Of a stretch of 64,000 bases of DNA, positions 45,949 to 55,811 are shown piece after piece (within the stretch, counting starts at the first letter, position 1; the number at the start of each line of letters is the position of its first letter). This stretch comes from [Clostridium] aerotolerans DSM 5434 (GTDB taxonomy: Bacteria > Bacillota > Clostridia > Lachnospirales > Lachnospiraceae): the NCBI RefSeq assembly GCF_000687555.1, contig NZ_JHWJ01000003.1:248001-312000 (forward strand), in the 5' to 3' direction. The notes beneath the pieces are model-generated. The model did not search any database. It was not told the DNA's origin and saw nothing but the letters and a program-made list of their open reading frames with translations. A program made the position numbers and the translations under genes.

Positions 45949-47434
45949 ATGCCAGATTGGAATATCCCATTAAGTTCTTATCCACCTCTTTGGCCACCTC
46001 TCGGCCTTCTCTGATTGCCCATACAACAAGCGACTGGCCTCTGTGCATATCTCCGGCCACGAATACCTTATCCACGTCCGTGCGGTATTTCCCTTTTGGA
46101 GTCTCCACATTGGTGCGTTCATTTAATTTAACTCCAAAGGCATCAGCCACATAGCTCTGGGCTCCAAGAAATCCAGCTGCAATGAGAACAAGATCTGCAG
46201 GCACTTCCTTTTCGCTTCCAGCTACCGGCTCCATCACGAGCCTTCCGGTCTTCTCATCTATCTTCTGTTCCAGCTTCATTAAGACAGCCTTTACAAGCTT
46301 ACCGGATTTATCTTTGATAAATTCCTTAACCGTTGTCTGATAGCTTCTTGGGTCCTTTCCAAACACCGCTATGGATTCCTCCTGGCCGTAATCGGTTTTT
46401 AACACCTTGGGCCACTGAGGCCAGCTATTGTCTGCAGCTCTCTTTTCCGGAAGCTTTGGCATCATCTCCAGCTGGGTAACGGAAGCACAGCCGTGACGTA
46501 TGGCAGTTCCCACACAGTCATTTCCAGTATCTCCGCCACCGATTACAATGACATGCTTGCCTTTCGCAGAGATATAAAGATTATCCTGAAGATCGGAATC
46601 AAGAAGACTTTTTGTGGTGGACTTTAAGAAATCCACTGCAAAGTATATTCCCTGAGCATCTCTTCCCGGTACCTTTAAATCTCTTGGATTGGAGGCTCCG
46701 CAAGCCAGAATAATGCGGTCAAAATCCTTTAATAAATCCTTTACCTTGTGATTCTTTCCCACATCTGCTCCCGTTACAAAGGTAATACCTTCCTCTTGCA
46801 TGATCTTTACCTTACGGTCGATGATATGTTTTTCCAGCTTCATATTGGGAATGCCATACATCAAGAGGCCACCAATACGATCCTCACGCTCAAATACAGT
46901 AACTTTGTGGCCTCTCTTATTTAACTGGTCTGCCGCCGATAAGCCGGCAGGGCCGGAGCCAATGACTGCAATCCGTTTGCCTGTGCGGATCTTCGGGGGA
47001 TTAGGGGCTGCAATCCCCACTTCATATGCCCGCTCAATAATGGCAAATTCATTTTCTTTGATGCTTACCGGATCACCGTTTAACCCACAGGTACACGCGG
47101 CCTCGCAAGGGGCCGGGCATACTCTGGCGGTGAACTCCGGAAAGCTGTTTGTCTTTTTCAGTCTTTTATAGGCCTGCTGCCAATTTCCGGTATAAACAAG
47201 CTCATTCCATTCCGGTATCAGATTGTTGATCGGACAGCCGGACACCATGCCTTTGATGATCACTCCGGATTGGCAGAAGGGAACGCCGCAATCCATGCAG
47301 CGTGCCCCCTGGCATCTCTGTTCTTTCTCAGAAAGAGGCAGATGGAACTCGTCGTAGTTCTTAATACGAGTCTTGGGGTCTACCGTTTTTCCTGTTTTTC
47401 TGTCATATTCTAAAAATCCTGTTGGCTTTCCCAT
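45947..47434 (-). CDS. gltD: Glutamate synthase small subunit
   Basis: A 495-residue FAD/iron-sulfur oxidoreductase that feeds NADPH electrons to GltB. N-terminal Cys clusters (RCMDCGVPFC, GCPINN, CPAPCEAACTCG) bind 4Fe-4S centres. The FAD motif is IGSGPAGLSAADQL near residue 155, and the NADPH motif is VIGGGDTGNDC near 290. It follows gltB by 13 bases. Confidence 0.95.
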   Translation of the reverse strand: MGKPTGFLEYDRKTGKTVDPKTRIKNYDEFHLPLSEKEQRCQGARCMDCGVPFCQSGVIIKGMVSGCPINNLIPEWNELVYTGNWQQAYKRLKKTNSFPEFTARVCPAPCEAACTCGLNGDPVSIKENEFAIIERAYEVGIAAPNPPKIRTGKRIAVIGSGPAGLSAADQLNKRGHKVTVFEREDRIGGLLMYGIPNMKLEKHIIDRKVKIMQEEGITFVTGADVGKNHKVKDLLKDFDRIILACGASNPRDLKVPGRDAQGIYFAVDFLKSTTKSLLDSDLQDNLYISAKGKHVIVIGGGDTGNDCVGTAIRHGCASVTQLEMMPKLPEKRAADNSWPQWPKVLKTDYGQEESIAVFGKDPRSYQTTVKEFIKDKSGKLVKAVLMKLEQKIDEKTGRLVMEPVAGSEKEVPADLVLIAAGFLGAQSYVADAFGVKLNERTNVETPKGKYRTDVDKVFVAGDMHRGQSLVVWAIREGREVAKEVDKNLMGYSNLA

Positions 47435-47447
47435 GTCCTACTCCTCC

Positions 47448-50400
47448 TCATCCTTTTGAATTGGCATAAAATGCTTCAATCTGTGCCTGTTCACTGCTTA
47501 AACCTTTTTCTTCCATCTGAACGATGGTATTCATCATGCGTCTGAAATCATGAGGCATGATCTTTTTGAATTTAGGCAGATACTCTCCAAAATTATCAAG
47601 GATTTCTTTTCCTTTTGCGGAATTGGTGTAAGCCACGTGCTCCTTGATCATCTCTTTCAGTTCCAGAACATCATATTTATTTGTAACCTCTTCAAAGGAA
47701 ACCATTTCCTTGTTAAGTCTCTTATAAAGATCTGTCTTTTCATCCAGAACATAAGCAATTCCACCGCTCATACCTGCTGCAAAGTTCTTTCCGGTAGAGC
47801 CAAGGACCACAACGCGGCCGCCTGTCATATATTCACAGCCATGGTCGCCTACGCCCTCTACTACGGCTGTTGCACCAGAGTTACGGACACAGAATCTCTC
47901 TCCTGCCACACCGCAGATAAAGGCTTTGCCGCTGGTCGCTCCATAAAGTGCCACATTACCGATTACGATATTGTCCTCTGCTTTAAACTTTACGCCTTGA
48001 GGAGGATACACCACCAGCTTACCGCCGGAAAGTCCCTTACCGAAATAATCGTTGCTGTCACCTATCAGCTCCAGGGTCAGACCCTTTGGTATGAATGCTC
48101 CAAAGCTCTGTCCGCCGCTGCCGGTACAGTTAATGGTAAAGGTGTCTTCTGCCAGCCCCTCCGGATACAGTCTGGTGATTTCTGAACCAAAGATAGTACC
48201 AAGGGCACGGTCTGTATTGGAAACATCAATTTGAAGTCCCTTTTTCTGACCCGCTAAAAGTGCCTGCTTTAATTTCTTTAAGATGGTCTTTTCATCCATG
48301 GTCTTATCCAGTTCAAAGTCATAGATTTGCTTACTGCTGTAAGCTGCGCGCTTCTGGTCTGCATATGGATTACCTAAAATAGCACTCAAATCCACCTTGC
48401 GGGCACGCTCTGATGGGAGAGCTTCTTTTTTCTTTAAAAGATCCGTTCTTCCTACCAGTTCATCTACTGTACGAACGCCAAGCTTTGCCATATACTCTCT
48501 CAGCTCTTTGGCTATAAAATACATGAAGTTAACGACATACTCCGGCTTCCCTTTAAACCGCTTGCGAAGTTCCGGATTCTGGGTAGCAACCCCTACCGGG
48601 CAGGTATCCAGATTGCAGACTCTCATCATAACGCAGCCAAGGGTCACAAGGGGCGCTGTTGCAAATCCAAATTCTTCCGCGCCTAACATACACGCAATGG
48701 CAACATCACGGCCGGTCATCAGCTTTCCGTCTGTCTCCAGAATTACTTTATCACGAAGCCCGTTCATAATCAGGGTCTGATGAGCCTCAGCCACACCAAG
48801 CTCCCATGGAAGTCCTGCATTGTAAATGGAGTTTCTTGGAGCTGCTCCCGTTCCTCCGTCAAAGCCTGAGATAAGAATTACCTGGGCACCTGCCTTGGCA
48901 ACACCAGCAGCAACCGTACCGACTCCTGCTTCTGAAACAAGCTTAACTGAGATTCTTGCTTCGGTATTGGAGTTTTTAAGGTCATAGATCAGCTGCGCCA
49001 AATCCTCAATGGAGTAAATGTCATGGTGAGGAGGCGGGGAGATCAGTCCCACACCGGTTGTGGAATGTCTTGTCTTTGCAACCCAGGGATATACCTTCTG
49101 TCCCGGAAGCTGTCCGCCCTCGCCTGGTTTCGCACCTTGGGCCATCTTAATCTGGATTTCTTTTGCACTTACCAAATATCTTGAGGTAACACCAAAACGA
49201 CCGGAGGCTACCTGCTTGATTGCAGAACAGCGGTTTACGCCATCAACGCCTGGATTTAACCGCTCAAGGCTCTCTCCGCCCTCACCACTGTTGGATTTTC
49301 CGTGAATGCGGTTCATGGCGATGGCCAGAGTCTCATGTGCCTCCTGAGAAATGGAGCCGTAAGACATAGCACCTGTCTTAAACCGTTTTACAATGGAGTC
49401 CTCACTCTCTACTTCTGCCAGCGGAATTTCTTTTGACTTGGAATAATCAAGATCCAAAAGACTTCTTAAATTCACCATCTGGCCTTCATCTGTAAGAGCA
49501 TGGGTGTATTCCTTAAATGTTTCATAGCTTCCTGTCCTGGTAGCTTCCTGAAGAAGATGTATGGTGAGAGGATTATATAAATGCTCCTCCTGTCCCGCTC
49601 TCTCCTTATGGCTTCCCACACTGTCAAGGGTGAGATCCACATCAAGTCCTAAGGGATCAAAGGCTGCTGAATGAAGATCATCTACATCATCTGCAATGTC
49701 TTCCAGAGTGATTCCCTCCACACGGCTTACGGTATCTGTAAAGTATTTATCGATCACATTCTTTGAAATACCAACCGCTTCAAAGATCTGGGCTCCCTGA
49801 TAAGACTGTATGGTGGAGATTCCCATTTTGGATGCGATCTTGACAATTCCGTGAAGAACGGCTGAATTGTAATCTTCCACAGCTGCATAATAATCTTTAT
49901 CAAGCATTCCGCTTTCAATGAGATAATGAATGGATTCCTGAGCCAGATATGGATTGATGGCACAGGCTCCATAGCCAAGGAGGGTCGCAAAATGATGGAC
50001 TTCTCTTGGCTCTCCGCTTTCTAAAATTAAGGCCACGGAGGTTCTCTTTTTTGTTTTCACCAAATGCTGCTGCAGCGCAGAAACCGCCAGCAGGGAAGGA
50101 ATCGGTACATGGTTCTCGTCAATATCACGGTCAGACAAGATGATGATATTTGCCCCATCCCTATGGGCCCGGTCCGCTTCCAGAAACAGTCTGTCAATGG
50201 CCTTTTCTAATGAAGTGTTCTTATAATATGTGATCGGGATCACTTCTACCTTAAAGCCAGGCTTCTTCATATGCTTGATCTTTAATAGATCGGTGCAGGT
50301 CAGAATCGGATTGCTCACCTTAAGTATCTTGCAGTTTTCTGCTTTTTCTTCCAGAATGTTGCCTTCCTCTCCTACGTAAACCGTAGTGGAGGTAACAATC

Positions 50401-52007
50401 TCTTCACGAATGGAGTCAATCGGAGGATTTGTAACCTGAGCAAACAGCTGCTTAAAGTAATTATATAAAGGCTGATGTTTTTTGCTGAGCACCGCCAGAG
50501 GACTGTCTGTACCCATAGCAGAAACTGCTTCCGCTCCATTTAAGGCCATAGGGAGAATCATGGTCTTATACTCTTCATAGGTGTAGCCATAGGTCTTCTG
50601 CATTTTGGCCCGTTCATCCCGGCTCAATACAGGAACTCCCTTATTAGGGATCTGAAGATTCTTAAGCTCGATGAGATTGGAATCCAGCCATTCCCCATAA
50701 GGCTTACGGGTTGCATAATATTCTTTTAACTGTTCATCTGTAATGAGACAGCCTTTCACCGTATCAATCAAAAGCATTTTACCAGGACGAAGACGTTCCT
50801 TTCTCACCACACGGCTCTGGTCAATATCAATGGCACCAACCTCAGAGGCCAGAATCATATGATCGTCATCCGTGATGTAATATCTGGAAGGACGCAGACC
50901 GTTACGGTCAAGGACAGCTCCTAAAAGATCACCATCACTAAAGACGATGGAAGCAGGACCGTCCCAAGGCTCCATCATGGTAGCGTAGTAACGGTAGAAA
51001 TCCTTGATTTCCTGAGGCATGGACTTATCATGCTCCCATGGCGCCGGAATTGTCACCATAACAGCGAGGGGAAGATCCATTCCGCTCATGGTCATAAATT
51101 CCAGTGCATTATCAAGCATGGCAGAATCGGAGCCTTCCTGATTAATAATAGGAAGTACTTTATGCATGTCGTTCTGAAAGTACTCTGATTCCATATTTTC
51201 TTCTCTGGCCATCATCTTATCTACATTTCCGCGAATGGTGTTAATCTCGCCGTTGTGTACGATCAGACGGTTGGGATGAGCTCTCATCCAGCTGGGGTTG
51301 GTGTTCGTACTGAAACGGGAATGAACCACAGCGATTGCTGATTCATAATCCTTATCCTGAAGATCCTGAAAGAACTTTCTAAGCTCTTTTACCAGGAACA
51401 TACCTTTATAAACGATGGTTCTGCTGCTCAAGGAAACCACATAAGTGTTATCATTGCTCTGCTCAAAAACTCTTCTGGACACATAGAGCTTCCGGTCAAA
51501 ATCCAGTCCTTTATTTACATCAGAAGGTTTTTTTACGAAGCCCTGAGCAAAGTAAGGCATGCAATCGACAGCCTTCTTTCCAATGAGTTCCGGATGAGTC
51601 GGTACTTCTCTCCAGCCTAAGAACTGAAGCCCTTCCTTCTCCACAATAATCTCGAACATCTTCTTGGCCTGATTTCTGGCGAGTTCATCCTGAGGAAAGA
51701 AGAACATACCAATTCCGTATTCTCTTTCTTCTCCGATTTCAATTCCCAGGGTCTTAGCTGCTTTCTTAAAAAACTTATGGGAGATCTGAAGCATGATTCC
51801 AACACCGTCGCCAGTCTTTCCTTCTGCATCCTTACCTGCTCTGTGTTCCAGATTTTCGACGATATGTAGTGCCTGTTCAACGGTCTTGTGGGTCTTTTCA
51901 CCTTTCATATTGGCAACAGCACCAATACCGCAGTTATCATGCTCAAAACGGGAATCATAAAGTCCCGGAGTCACTATTTTGTTTGGGGAGTATAAACTCT
52001 TATCCAT
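47448..52007 (-). CDS. gltB: Glutamate synthase large subunit
   Basis: A 1519-residue enzyme making two glutamate from glutamine and 2-oxoglutarate. Following a short propeptide (about 25 residues), the mature enzyme would begin at the Cys in NCGIGAV, the amidotransferase nucleophile. The central FMN-binding synthase domain holds the 3Fe-4S Cys in CVMMRVCNLDTCPVGVATQ near residue 1130, and the C-terminal beta-helix is intact. ATG 52007 follows GGGAAAGGATG. Full-length. Confidence 0.97.
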   Translation of the reverse strand: MDKSLYSPNKIVTPGLYDSRFEHDNCGIGAVANMKGEKTHKTVEQALHIVENLEHRAGKDAEGKTGDGVGIMLQISHKFFKKAAKTLGIEIGEEREYGIGMFFFPQDELARNQAKKMFEIIVEKEGLQFLGWREVPTHPELIGKKAVDCMPYFAQGFVKKPSDVNKGLDFDRKLYVSRRVFEQSNDNTYVVSLSSRTIVYKGMFLVKELRKFFQDLQDKDYESAIAVVHSRFSTNTNPSWMRAHPNRLIVHNGEINTIRGNVDKMMAREENMESEYFQNDMHKVLPIINQEGSDSAMLDNALEFMTMSGMDLPLAVMVTIPAPWEHDKSMPQEIKDFYRYYATMMEPWDGPASIVFSDGDLLGAVLDRNGLRPSRYYITDDDHMILASEVGAIDIDQSRVVRKERLRPGKMLLIDTVKGCLITDEQLKEYYATRKPYGEWLDSNLIELKNLQIPNKGVPVLSRDERAKMQKTYGYTYEEYKTMILPMALNGAEAVSAMGTDSPLAVLSKKHQPLYNYFKQLFAQVTNPPIDSIREEIVTSTTVYVGEEGNILEEKAENCKILKVSNPILTCTDLLKIKHMKKPGFKVEVIPITYYKNTSLEKAIDRLFLEADRAHRDGANIIILSDRDIDENHVPIPSLLAVSALQQHLVKTKKRTSVALILESGEPREVHHFATLLGYGACAINPYLAQESIHYLIESGMLDKDYYAAVEDYNSAVLHGIVKIASKMGISTIQSYQGAQIFEAVGISKNVIDKYFTDTVSRVEGITLEDIADDVDDLHSAAFDPLGLDVDLTLDSVGSHKERAGQEEHLYNPLTIHLLQEATRTGSYETFKEYTHALTDEGQMVNLRSLLDLDYSKSKEIPLAEVESEDSIVKRFKTGAMSYGSISQEAHETLAIAMNRIHGKSNSGEGGESLERLNPGVDGVNRCSAIKQVASGRFGVTSRYLVSAKEIQIKMAQGAKPGEGGQLPGQKVYPWVAKTRHSTTGVGLISPPPHHDIYSIEDLAQLIYDLKNSNTEARISVKLVSEAGVGTVAAGVAKAGAQVILISGFDGGTGAAPRNSIYNAGLPWELGVAEAHQTLIMNGLRDKVILETDGKLMTGRDVAIACMLGAEEFGFATAPLVTLGCVMMRVCNLDTCPVGVATQNPELRKRFKGKPEYVVNFMYFIAKELREYMAKLGVRTVDELVGRTDLLKKKEALPSERARKVDLSAILGNPYADQKRAAYSSKQIYDFELDKTMDEKTILKKLKQALLAGQKKGLQIDVSNTDRALGTIFGSEITRLYPEGLAEDTFTINCTGSGGQSFGAFIPKGLTLELIGDSNDYFGKGLSGGKLVVYPPQGVKFKAEDNIVIGNVALYGATSGKAFICGVAGERFCVRNSGATAVVEGVGDHGCEYMTGGRVVVLGSTGKNFAAGMSGGIAYVLDEKTDLYKRLNKEMVSFEEVTNKYDVLELKEMIKEHVAYTNSAKGKEILDNFGEYLPKFKKIMPHDFRRMMNTIVQMEEKGLSSEQAQIEAFYANSKG

Positions 52008-52043
52008 AATCTCATCCTTTCCCAACTGCCAGTTTTGCTTTCG

Positions 52044-52059
52044 AGTGTTACAGTGTTAC
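52044..52059. repeat. Tandem 8-bp repeat in the gltB leader
   Basis: Two perfect adjacent copies of AGTGTTAC (52044-52051 and 52052-52059), then AG, just downstream of the predicted gltB promoter. Possible operator; no regulator assigned. Confidence 0.5.
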
Positions 52060-52073
52060 AGTAATTTTAGTTG

Positions 52074-52102
52074 ATAATACTACATTTTTATCACTTTGTA
52101 AA
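52074..52102 (-). promoter_or_regulatory. Promoter of gltBD
   Basis: Minus strand TTTACA (52097-52102) and TATTAT (52074-52079), spaced 17 bases, 67 bases upstream of gltB. Confidence 0.6.
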
Positions 52103-52452
52103 TGTGTTTTATTTGCTAATTGTCAGATAATTAGACATTTTGGTATTTACAAAAAATTATGTCAGTTTATTTATATTTGTATCCTATTATTAATCCTTAT
52201 ACAAGTGCAATTAAGGCCTCCACAGAAGAAAATGGCTAAAATTCCTAATTAAATTAAGCTATAACTTTCCAAGTTTAAGAGAGCCTTTATTTTTTTATAG
52301 CCAAAGCCATGAAACAGGACAATCTACCCCCCATCTGTTCCCTATTTACGCAAGTACGAGCAATGTATGGCGGTACTTTACAACCGGCGGCATTTTATAT
52401 GCCGCCTGCGGAGGAGATACTTTATTTAATAAAGCATTTTATCTCATTGCCC
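52103..52452. other. AT-rich gene-free interval with three palindromes
   Basis: 350 bases upstream of gltB without a credible gene. Three palindromes stand in the right half: AAGTAC/GTACTT (52352-52378), GGCGGCAT with ATGCCGCC around TTTAT (52386-52406), and CTTTATTTAATAAAG (52420-52434). They lead into repeat copy C and may be its left part. The left half shows nothing. Confidence 0.6.
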
Positions 52453-52520
52453 ATCATGCATATCCTGCCCGGCAGAGCTTTTTTATGTAGCAGGGCGTAA
52501 TTCTAGAATACGTAAAAAAA
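52453..52520. repeat. Dispersed palindromic intergenic repeat, copy C (diverged right half)
   Basis: 68 bases match the right half of copies A and B: ATCATGCATATCCTGCCC, then GGCAG, a T-run, AGGGCGTAATT, and a closing A-run (52514-52520). The last hairpin is less regular; it includes the palindrome ATTCTAGAAT. Hairpins 1 and 2 of A and B are absent; other palindromes occupy their place. The A-run again touches a terminator. Confidence 0.75.
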
Positions 52521-52548
52521 GCCCTGGGAATATCTTCCCAGAGCTTTT
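52514..52548 (-). terminator. Terminator of the HPr gene
   Basis: CTGGGAA and TTCCCAG form the core stem around TATC, extended by AGC/GCT beyond one mismatch and A/T-runs. On the minus strand TTTTTTT follows, shared with repeat copy C. Confidence 0.85.
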
Positions 52549-52578
52549 GCCCGTTTCTTAATAAACCAAACGATACGA

Positions 52579-52845
52579 TTACATCTCGCCAAGGCCGCTT
52601 TCAATTGCCTCAGTCATAGTCTGCATAGCTGCTGCTTCATCTTCGCCATCACAGATTAAAGTGATTTCAGCACCACTTTTAATTCCTGCTGCCATAACGT
52701 TTAATACGCTCTTTGCAACAATTCTCTTCTCGCCATACTCAACAATTATATCAGATTTAAACTTCATAGCTGTCTGAGACAGAACTCCTGCTGGTCTTAA
52801 GTGAAGTCCGGATGGATTTATTACAGTCAGTGTTTTAGATAACAT
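52579..52845 (-). CDS. HPr family phosphocarrier protein
   Basis: An 88-residue HPr. The active-site His15 is in PSGLHLRPA, one residue different from the usual HARPA. Ser46, target of HPr kinase, is present in AKSVLNVM by counting from the start. It passes phosphate from enzyme I to enzymes II such as FruA at 3.9 kb. No enzyme I (ptsI) lies next to it. It has its own promoter and terminator, so it is a single-gene unit. Confidence 0.93.
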   Translation of the reverse strand: MLSKTLTVINPSGLHLRPAGVLSQTAMKFKSDIIVEYGEKRIVAKSVLNVMAAGIKSGAEITLICDGEDEAAAMQTMTEAIESGLGEM

Positions 52846-52890
52846 TTCGTTCTCTCCTTTATCCTCAATTTTATATACTCCTTGCTGTTA

Positions 52891-52919
52891 ATTTTATTAC
52901 AATATCAAGTTTGTGTCAA
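52891..52919 (-). promoter_or_regulatory. Promoter of the HPr gene
   Basis: Minus strand TTGACA (52914-52919) and TAAAAT (52891-52896), spaced 17 bases, about 45 bases upstream of the start. Confidence 0.8.
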
Positions 52920-52956
52920 GCCAAACCCGGCATGTCTTTTTTATTTTGCAAGGCGG

Positions 52957-53574
52957 TCAATCTTCCTTTCGCTGGGAAAATATGCAGCCGCAGTAATCCT
53001 GGCGGTACAGCCCGTGTTCCTTTGACAATTCCACCGAACGTTTATAACCATTCTTCTTTTTAAAGTCGGAAGGAAGGTAAGGAACCCGGTATTCCCTCGC
53101 AAGCTTTTCACCAATTTCATTTAACTTATCTGCATTCTTTAAAGGGCTGATGGACAGCGTGGTAGTGAAGTAATCAAAGTGCTCTGCCTGAGCGATTTTA
53201 GCCGCCTCCTGGAGGCGCAGCTCATAGCAGCGAAAACACCGCTCTCCACCCTCTGGCTCCTTCTCATAGCCCTTTATGATCTGGTAGAACTCCTGAGGCT
53301 CATAGGCGCCATTTACGATTGTTACCGGGTGTATAAAGTCCATACCGGCAACAAGACGCTCCTGTTCCTCTACCCGCCTGCCATATTCCTCCGGTGGGTA
53401 AATATTGGGATTATAAAAATAAATCGTTATAGCAAAATACTGGGATAAATATTCCAGTACATAACTGCTGCAGGGTGCACAGCAGCTGTGTATCAAAAGT
53501 CTTGGAACTTTCTTTTCCTCTTCCAGTCCCGCAATGATCTGATCAAGTTCCTTCTGATAATTTCTACGGTTCAT
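52957..53574 (-). CDS. queH: Epoxyqueuosine reductase QueH
   Basis: A 205-residue non-cobalamin enzyme that performs the last step of queuosine tRNA modification. The Cys pairs LLIHSCCAPCS (near residue 28) and the later CFRCYELR and DYCGC supply the iron-sulfur and metal ligands of the family. ATG 53574 has GGGAGACATC upstream; a longer frame runs into the rpoD terminator. Confidence 0.88.
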   Translation of the reverse strand: MNRRNYQKELDQIIAGLEEEKKVPRLLIHSCCAPCSSYVLEYLSQYFAITIYFYNPNIYPPEEYGRRVEEQERLVAGMDFIHPVTIVNGAYEPQEFYQIIKGYEKEPEGGERCFRCYELRLQEAAKIAQAEHFDYFTTTLSISPLKNADKLNEIGEKLAREYRVPYLPSDFKKKNGYKRSVELSKEHGLYRQDYCGCIFSQRKED

Positions 53575-53616
53575 GATGTCTCCCTTCGCCATACGAAAAC
53601 AATGTACGAAAAAATG

Positions 53617-53652
53617 CAAAAAAGGCGTAGAATCTTTCTGCTACGCCTTTTG
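53617..53652 (-). terminator. Terminator of rpoD
   Basis: AAAAGGCGTAG pairs with CTACGCCTTTT (11 bp; core 53624-53630 with 53641-53647), followed on the minus strand by TTTTTT. Confidence 0.9.
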
Positions 53653-53656
53653 CTTC

Positions 53657-54799
53657 TTATAAGAAGTCCCGGATACGCTTGCTGCGTACAGGATTCCTTA
53701 ACTTTCTAAGTGCCTTTGCCTCAATCTGCCTGATACGCTCTCGGGTAACATTAAATTCTTTTCCCACTTCTTCCAATGTACGTGGATGGCCGTCTTCCAG
53801 ACCAAAACGAAGCACAATAACCTGACGCTCTCTCTCTTTCAAATCGCCGAGAAGGGCATCGATATGTTCTCTTAACATCACGGATTCTACGTTGCCTTCC
53901 GGAGTTACCACATTGTTGTCCGCTACAAAATCCCCAAGGTTTGAATCGTCCTCTTCACCAATTGGTGTTTCCAGGGAAGCAGGTTCTCTGGCGATCTGCA
54001 TGATCTCCATGACCTTGTCCTCAGTCATGTCCAAAGCTTCCGCAAGTTCAGCCACCGATGGTTCATATCCCAGTTCCAGAGTAAGTTTTCTCTGCATCTT
54101 GGACATTTTATTAATGGTCTCAACCATATGCACAGGCACACGGATCGTTCTTGCCTGGTCTGCAAGCGCTCGGGTCACAGACTGACGTATCCACCAAGTA
54201 GCATATGTACTTAATTTATAACCTTTGGTATAGTCAAACTTTTCAACGCCCTTAATAAGACCCAGGTTTCCTTCCTGAACCAAATCAAGAAAACTCATTC
54301 CGCGGCCGGTATAGCGTTTTGCAATACTGACCACAAGACGTAAATTTGCTTCGATTAAACGTTCTTTGGCGTCATCGTCGCCATCTGCTTTTCTCTTAGC
54401 AAGGCGCAGTTCTTCCTCTGCGTTTAAAAGTGGTACTGTACCGATTTCCTTTAAATACATGCGGACAGGGTCCTCTGTGCCGATGCCTTCAAGCAAATCA
54501 ATAGCGTCAAGATCGATATCTTCTTCATCGATGTCCTTTATGAAGCCATCATCAATATCATCGTCTAAAAGAAGATCTTCTGACATGAGCACATCATCAG
54601 CCAAAACGGAATCGTCAATGACCGGGACCACGTCAACGCCGCGGTTCTCCAGGTACGTATAAATCTGATCCATCTGCTCTGCAGTCAACTCTTCTCCTAT
54701 GAAGAAGTTATTAATCTCCGTTACGTCCAAAGCATTCTGCTTTGTTTTTGCAAGATCGACAAGCTTACCCAGCTTCTCTAAAAAATTTTCCTTTTCCAC
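53657..54799 (-). CDS. rpoD: RNA polymerase primary sigma factor
   Basis: A 380-residue sigma-70 (SigA) directing housekeeping transcription. Region 2 ([31 protein letters not shown]) and region 4 ([34 protein letters not shown]) are complete. The N-terminal part has region 1.1-like sequence followed by an acidic Asp/Glu stretch. The start is GTG at 54799, with AAAGGA upstream. In many Firmicutes dnaG precedes it; here dnaG is not adjacent. Confidence 0.97.
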   Translation of the reverse strand: MEKENFLEKLGKLVDLAKTKQNALDVTEINNFFIGEELTAEQMDQIYTYLENRGVDVVPVIDDSVLADDVLMSEDLLLDDDIDDGFIKDIDEEDIDLDAIDLLEGIGTEDPVRMYLKEIGTVPLLNAEEELRLAKRKADGDDDAKERLIEANLRLVVSIAKRYTGRGMSFLDLVQEGNLGLIKGVEKFDYTKGYKLSTYATWWIRQSVTRALADQARTIRVPVHMVETINKMSKMQRKLTLELGYEPSVAELAEALDMTEDKVMEIMQIAREPASLETPIGEEDDSNLGDFVADNNVVTPEGNVESVMLREHIDALLGDLKERERQVIVLRFGLEDGHPRTLEEVGKEFNVTRERIRQIEAKALRKLRNPVRSKRIRDFL

Positions 54800-54850
54800 T
54801 TAATAACGTCCTTTCGCTAAGAAGTATACATAAAGCCCACACAACATTTC

Positions 54851-54879
54851 ATTATATACTACCATGCTTCATATTTCAA
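54851..54879 (-). promoter_or_regulatory. Promoter of rpoD
   Basis: Minus strand TTGAAA (54874-54879) and TATAAT (54851-54856), spaced 17 bases, 51 bases upstream of the start. Confidence 0.8.
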
Positions 54880-54903
54880 CATATTTCTTTTGTAAAAGCA
54901 GAA

Positions 54904-55806
54904 TTATTGCTTTTTTTGCGGATTTCTCAAAATCCGGATTTGTTTCTTCAAATTAAAAATTTCAACTTCCCTTCTGGATCCTCCAAACTCACCATCAAGG
55001 ACCCAGTCGATGGGCTCTTCAGGGAATATCTTGATGCAACTAGTCCGTAGCTTGTGGACGTATTCGTTAGGTTCTTCTTTGAGAAACATATAATTAATGA
55101 TATTGGTAAAGTCAAGAGGTGTTTTGGGAGTTCGGATCAGGAGGACCTCAAACTCTCCGTCATTTAAAGCAACATCCTGGGTGACCAGCCCTTTAAAGCC
55201 TCCAACGCTTATGGTGTTGGTGATCATGCCGAAGATAAAATTCCCTTCTAAAACAACAGAATCGCATTCGACACGAAGTACATAAGACTTGATGGAAGCA
55301 AGGCTTTTCATCCCCTCCATGATATATGCCTGATGTCCCAGAACATTTTTAAAATCCTGAGGCGTTAAATAAGCAACTTCAGTAAACGCTCCGAAGGCTG
55401 CGATGTATACAAAGTGCCTGTCCCTGCAGAAGCAGCCAATATCAATGGGGTAAGGTACACCTGATACAACCGTTCTGGCAGCCGTTATCATATTCTTTGA
55501 TATCTTAAGACTGGAAGCAAAATCATTGGTGGAACCAGCAGGAATATAACCAAGCCTTGGGATTTTATCAAGCCTCATCAGTCCGTTGATGGTCTCATTT
55601 AAAGTGCCATCCCCTCCGCTGCAAACCACCAGATCCATTGATTCTCCAAAGGCAGCTGCCGCCTCGGAGGCATCTTTCGGCCCCTGGGTCACATGCACAT
55701 GAAGCTCATACCCTGCTTTCGTAAAGATATCAAGAATTTCCATTAACTTGTTTTTGATCTGCGCCTTGCCGGATCGCGGATTAAATATAAAAAGCATCTT
55801 TTTCAT
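54904..55806 (-). CDS. Diacylglycerol kinase family lipid kinase
   Basis: A 300-residue YegS/DagK-type lipid kinase. FIFNPRSGKA at the N-terminus and CSGGDGTLNETING near residue 60 are the nucleotide-binding motifs. The rest fits the family's second lobe. ATG 55806 follows AGGTG; the mutY stop overlaps this region, so the genes are coupled. Diacylglycerol or another lipid could be the substrate. Confidence 0.9.
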   Translation of the reverse strand: MKKMLFIFNPRSGKAQIKNKLMEILDIFTKAGYELHVHVTQGPKDASEAAAAFGESMDLVVCSGGDGTLNETINGLMRLDKIPRLGYIPAGSTNDFASSLKISKNMITAARTVVSGVPYPIDIGCFCRDRHFVYIAAFGAFTEVAYLTPQDFKNVLGHQAYIMEGMKSLASIKSYVLRVECDSVVLEGNFIFGMITNTISVGGFKGLVTQDVALNDGEFEVLLIRTPKTPLDFTNIINYMFLKEEPNEYVHKLRTSCIKIFPEEPIDWVLDGEFGGSRREVEIFNLKKQIRILRNPQKKQ

Positions 55807-55811
55807 TATAA

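Noticed and set aside
47550-48185. 211-codon open frame on the plus strand
   Set aside because: Antisense to the well-supported gltB, with no domain pattern.
52309-52500. 63-codon open frame on the plus strand
   Set aside because: Lies over palindromes and repeat copy C; no ribosome site and no protein-like features.
52579-52845. HPr thought to lack Ser46
   Set aside because: Counting from the start codon gives Ser at position 46 (AKSVLN); the altered residues lie at 52 and 53, outside the kinase target.
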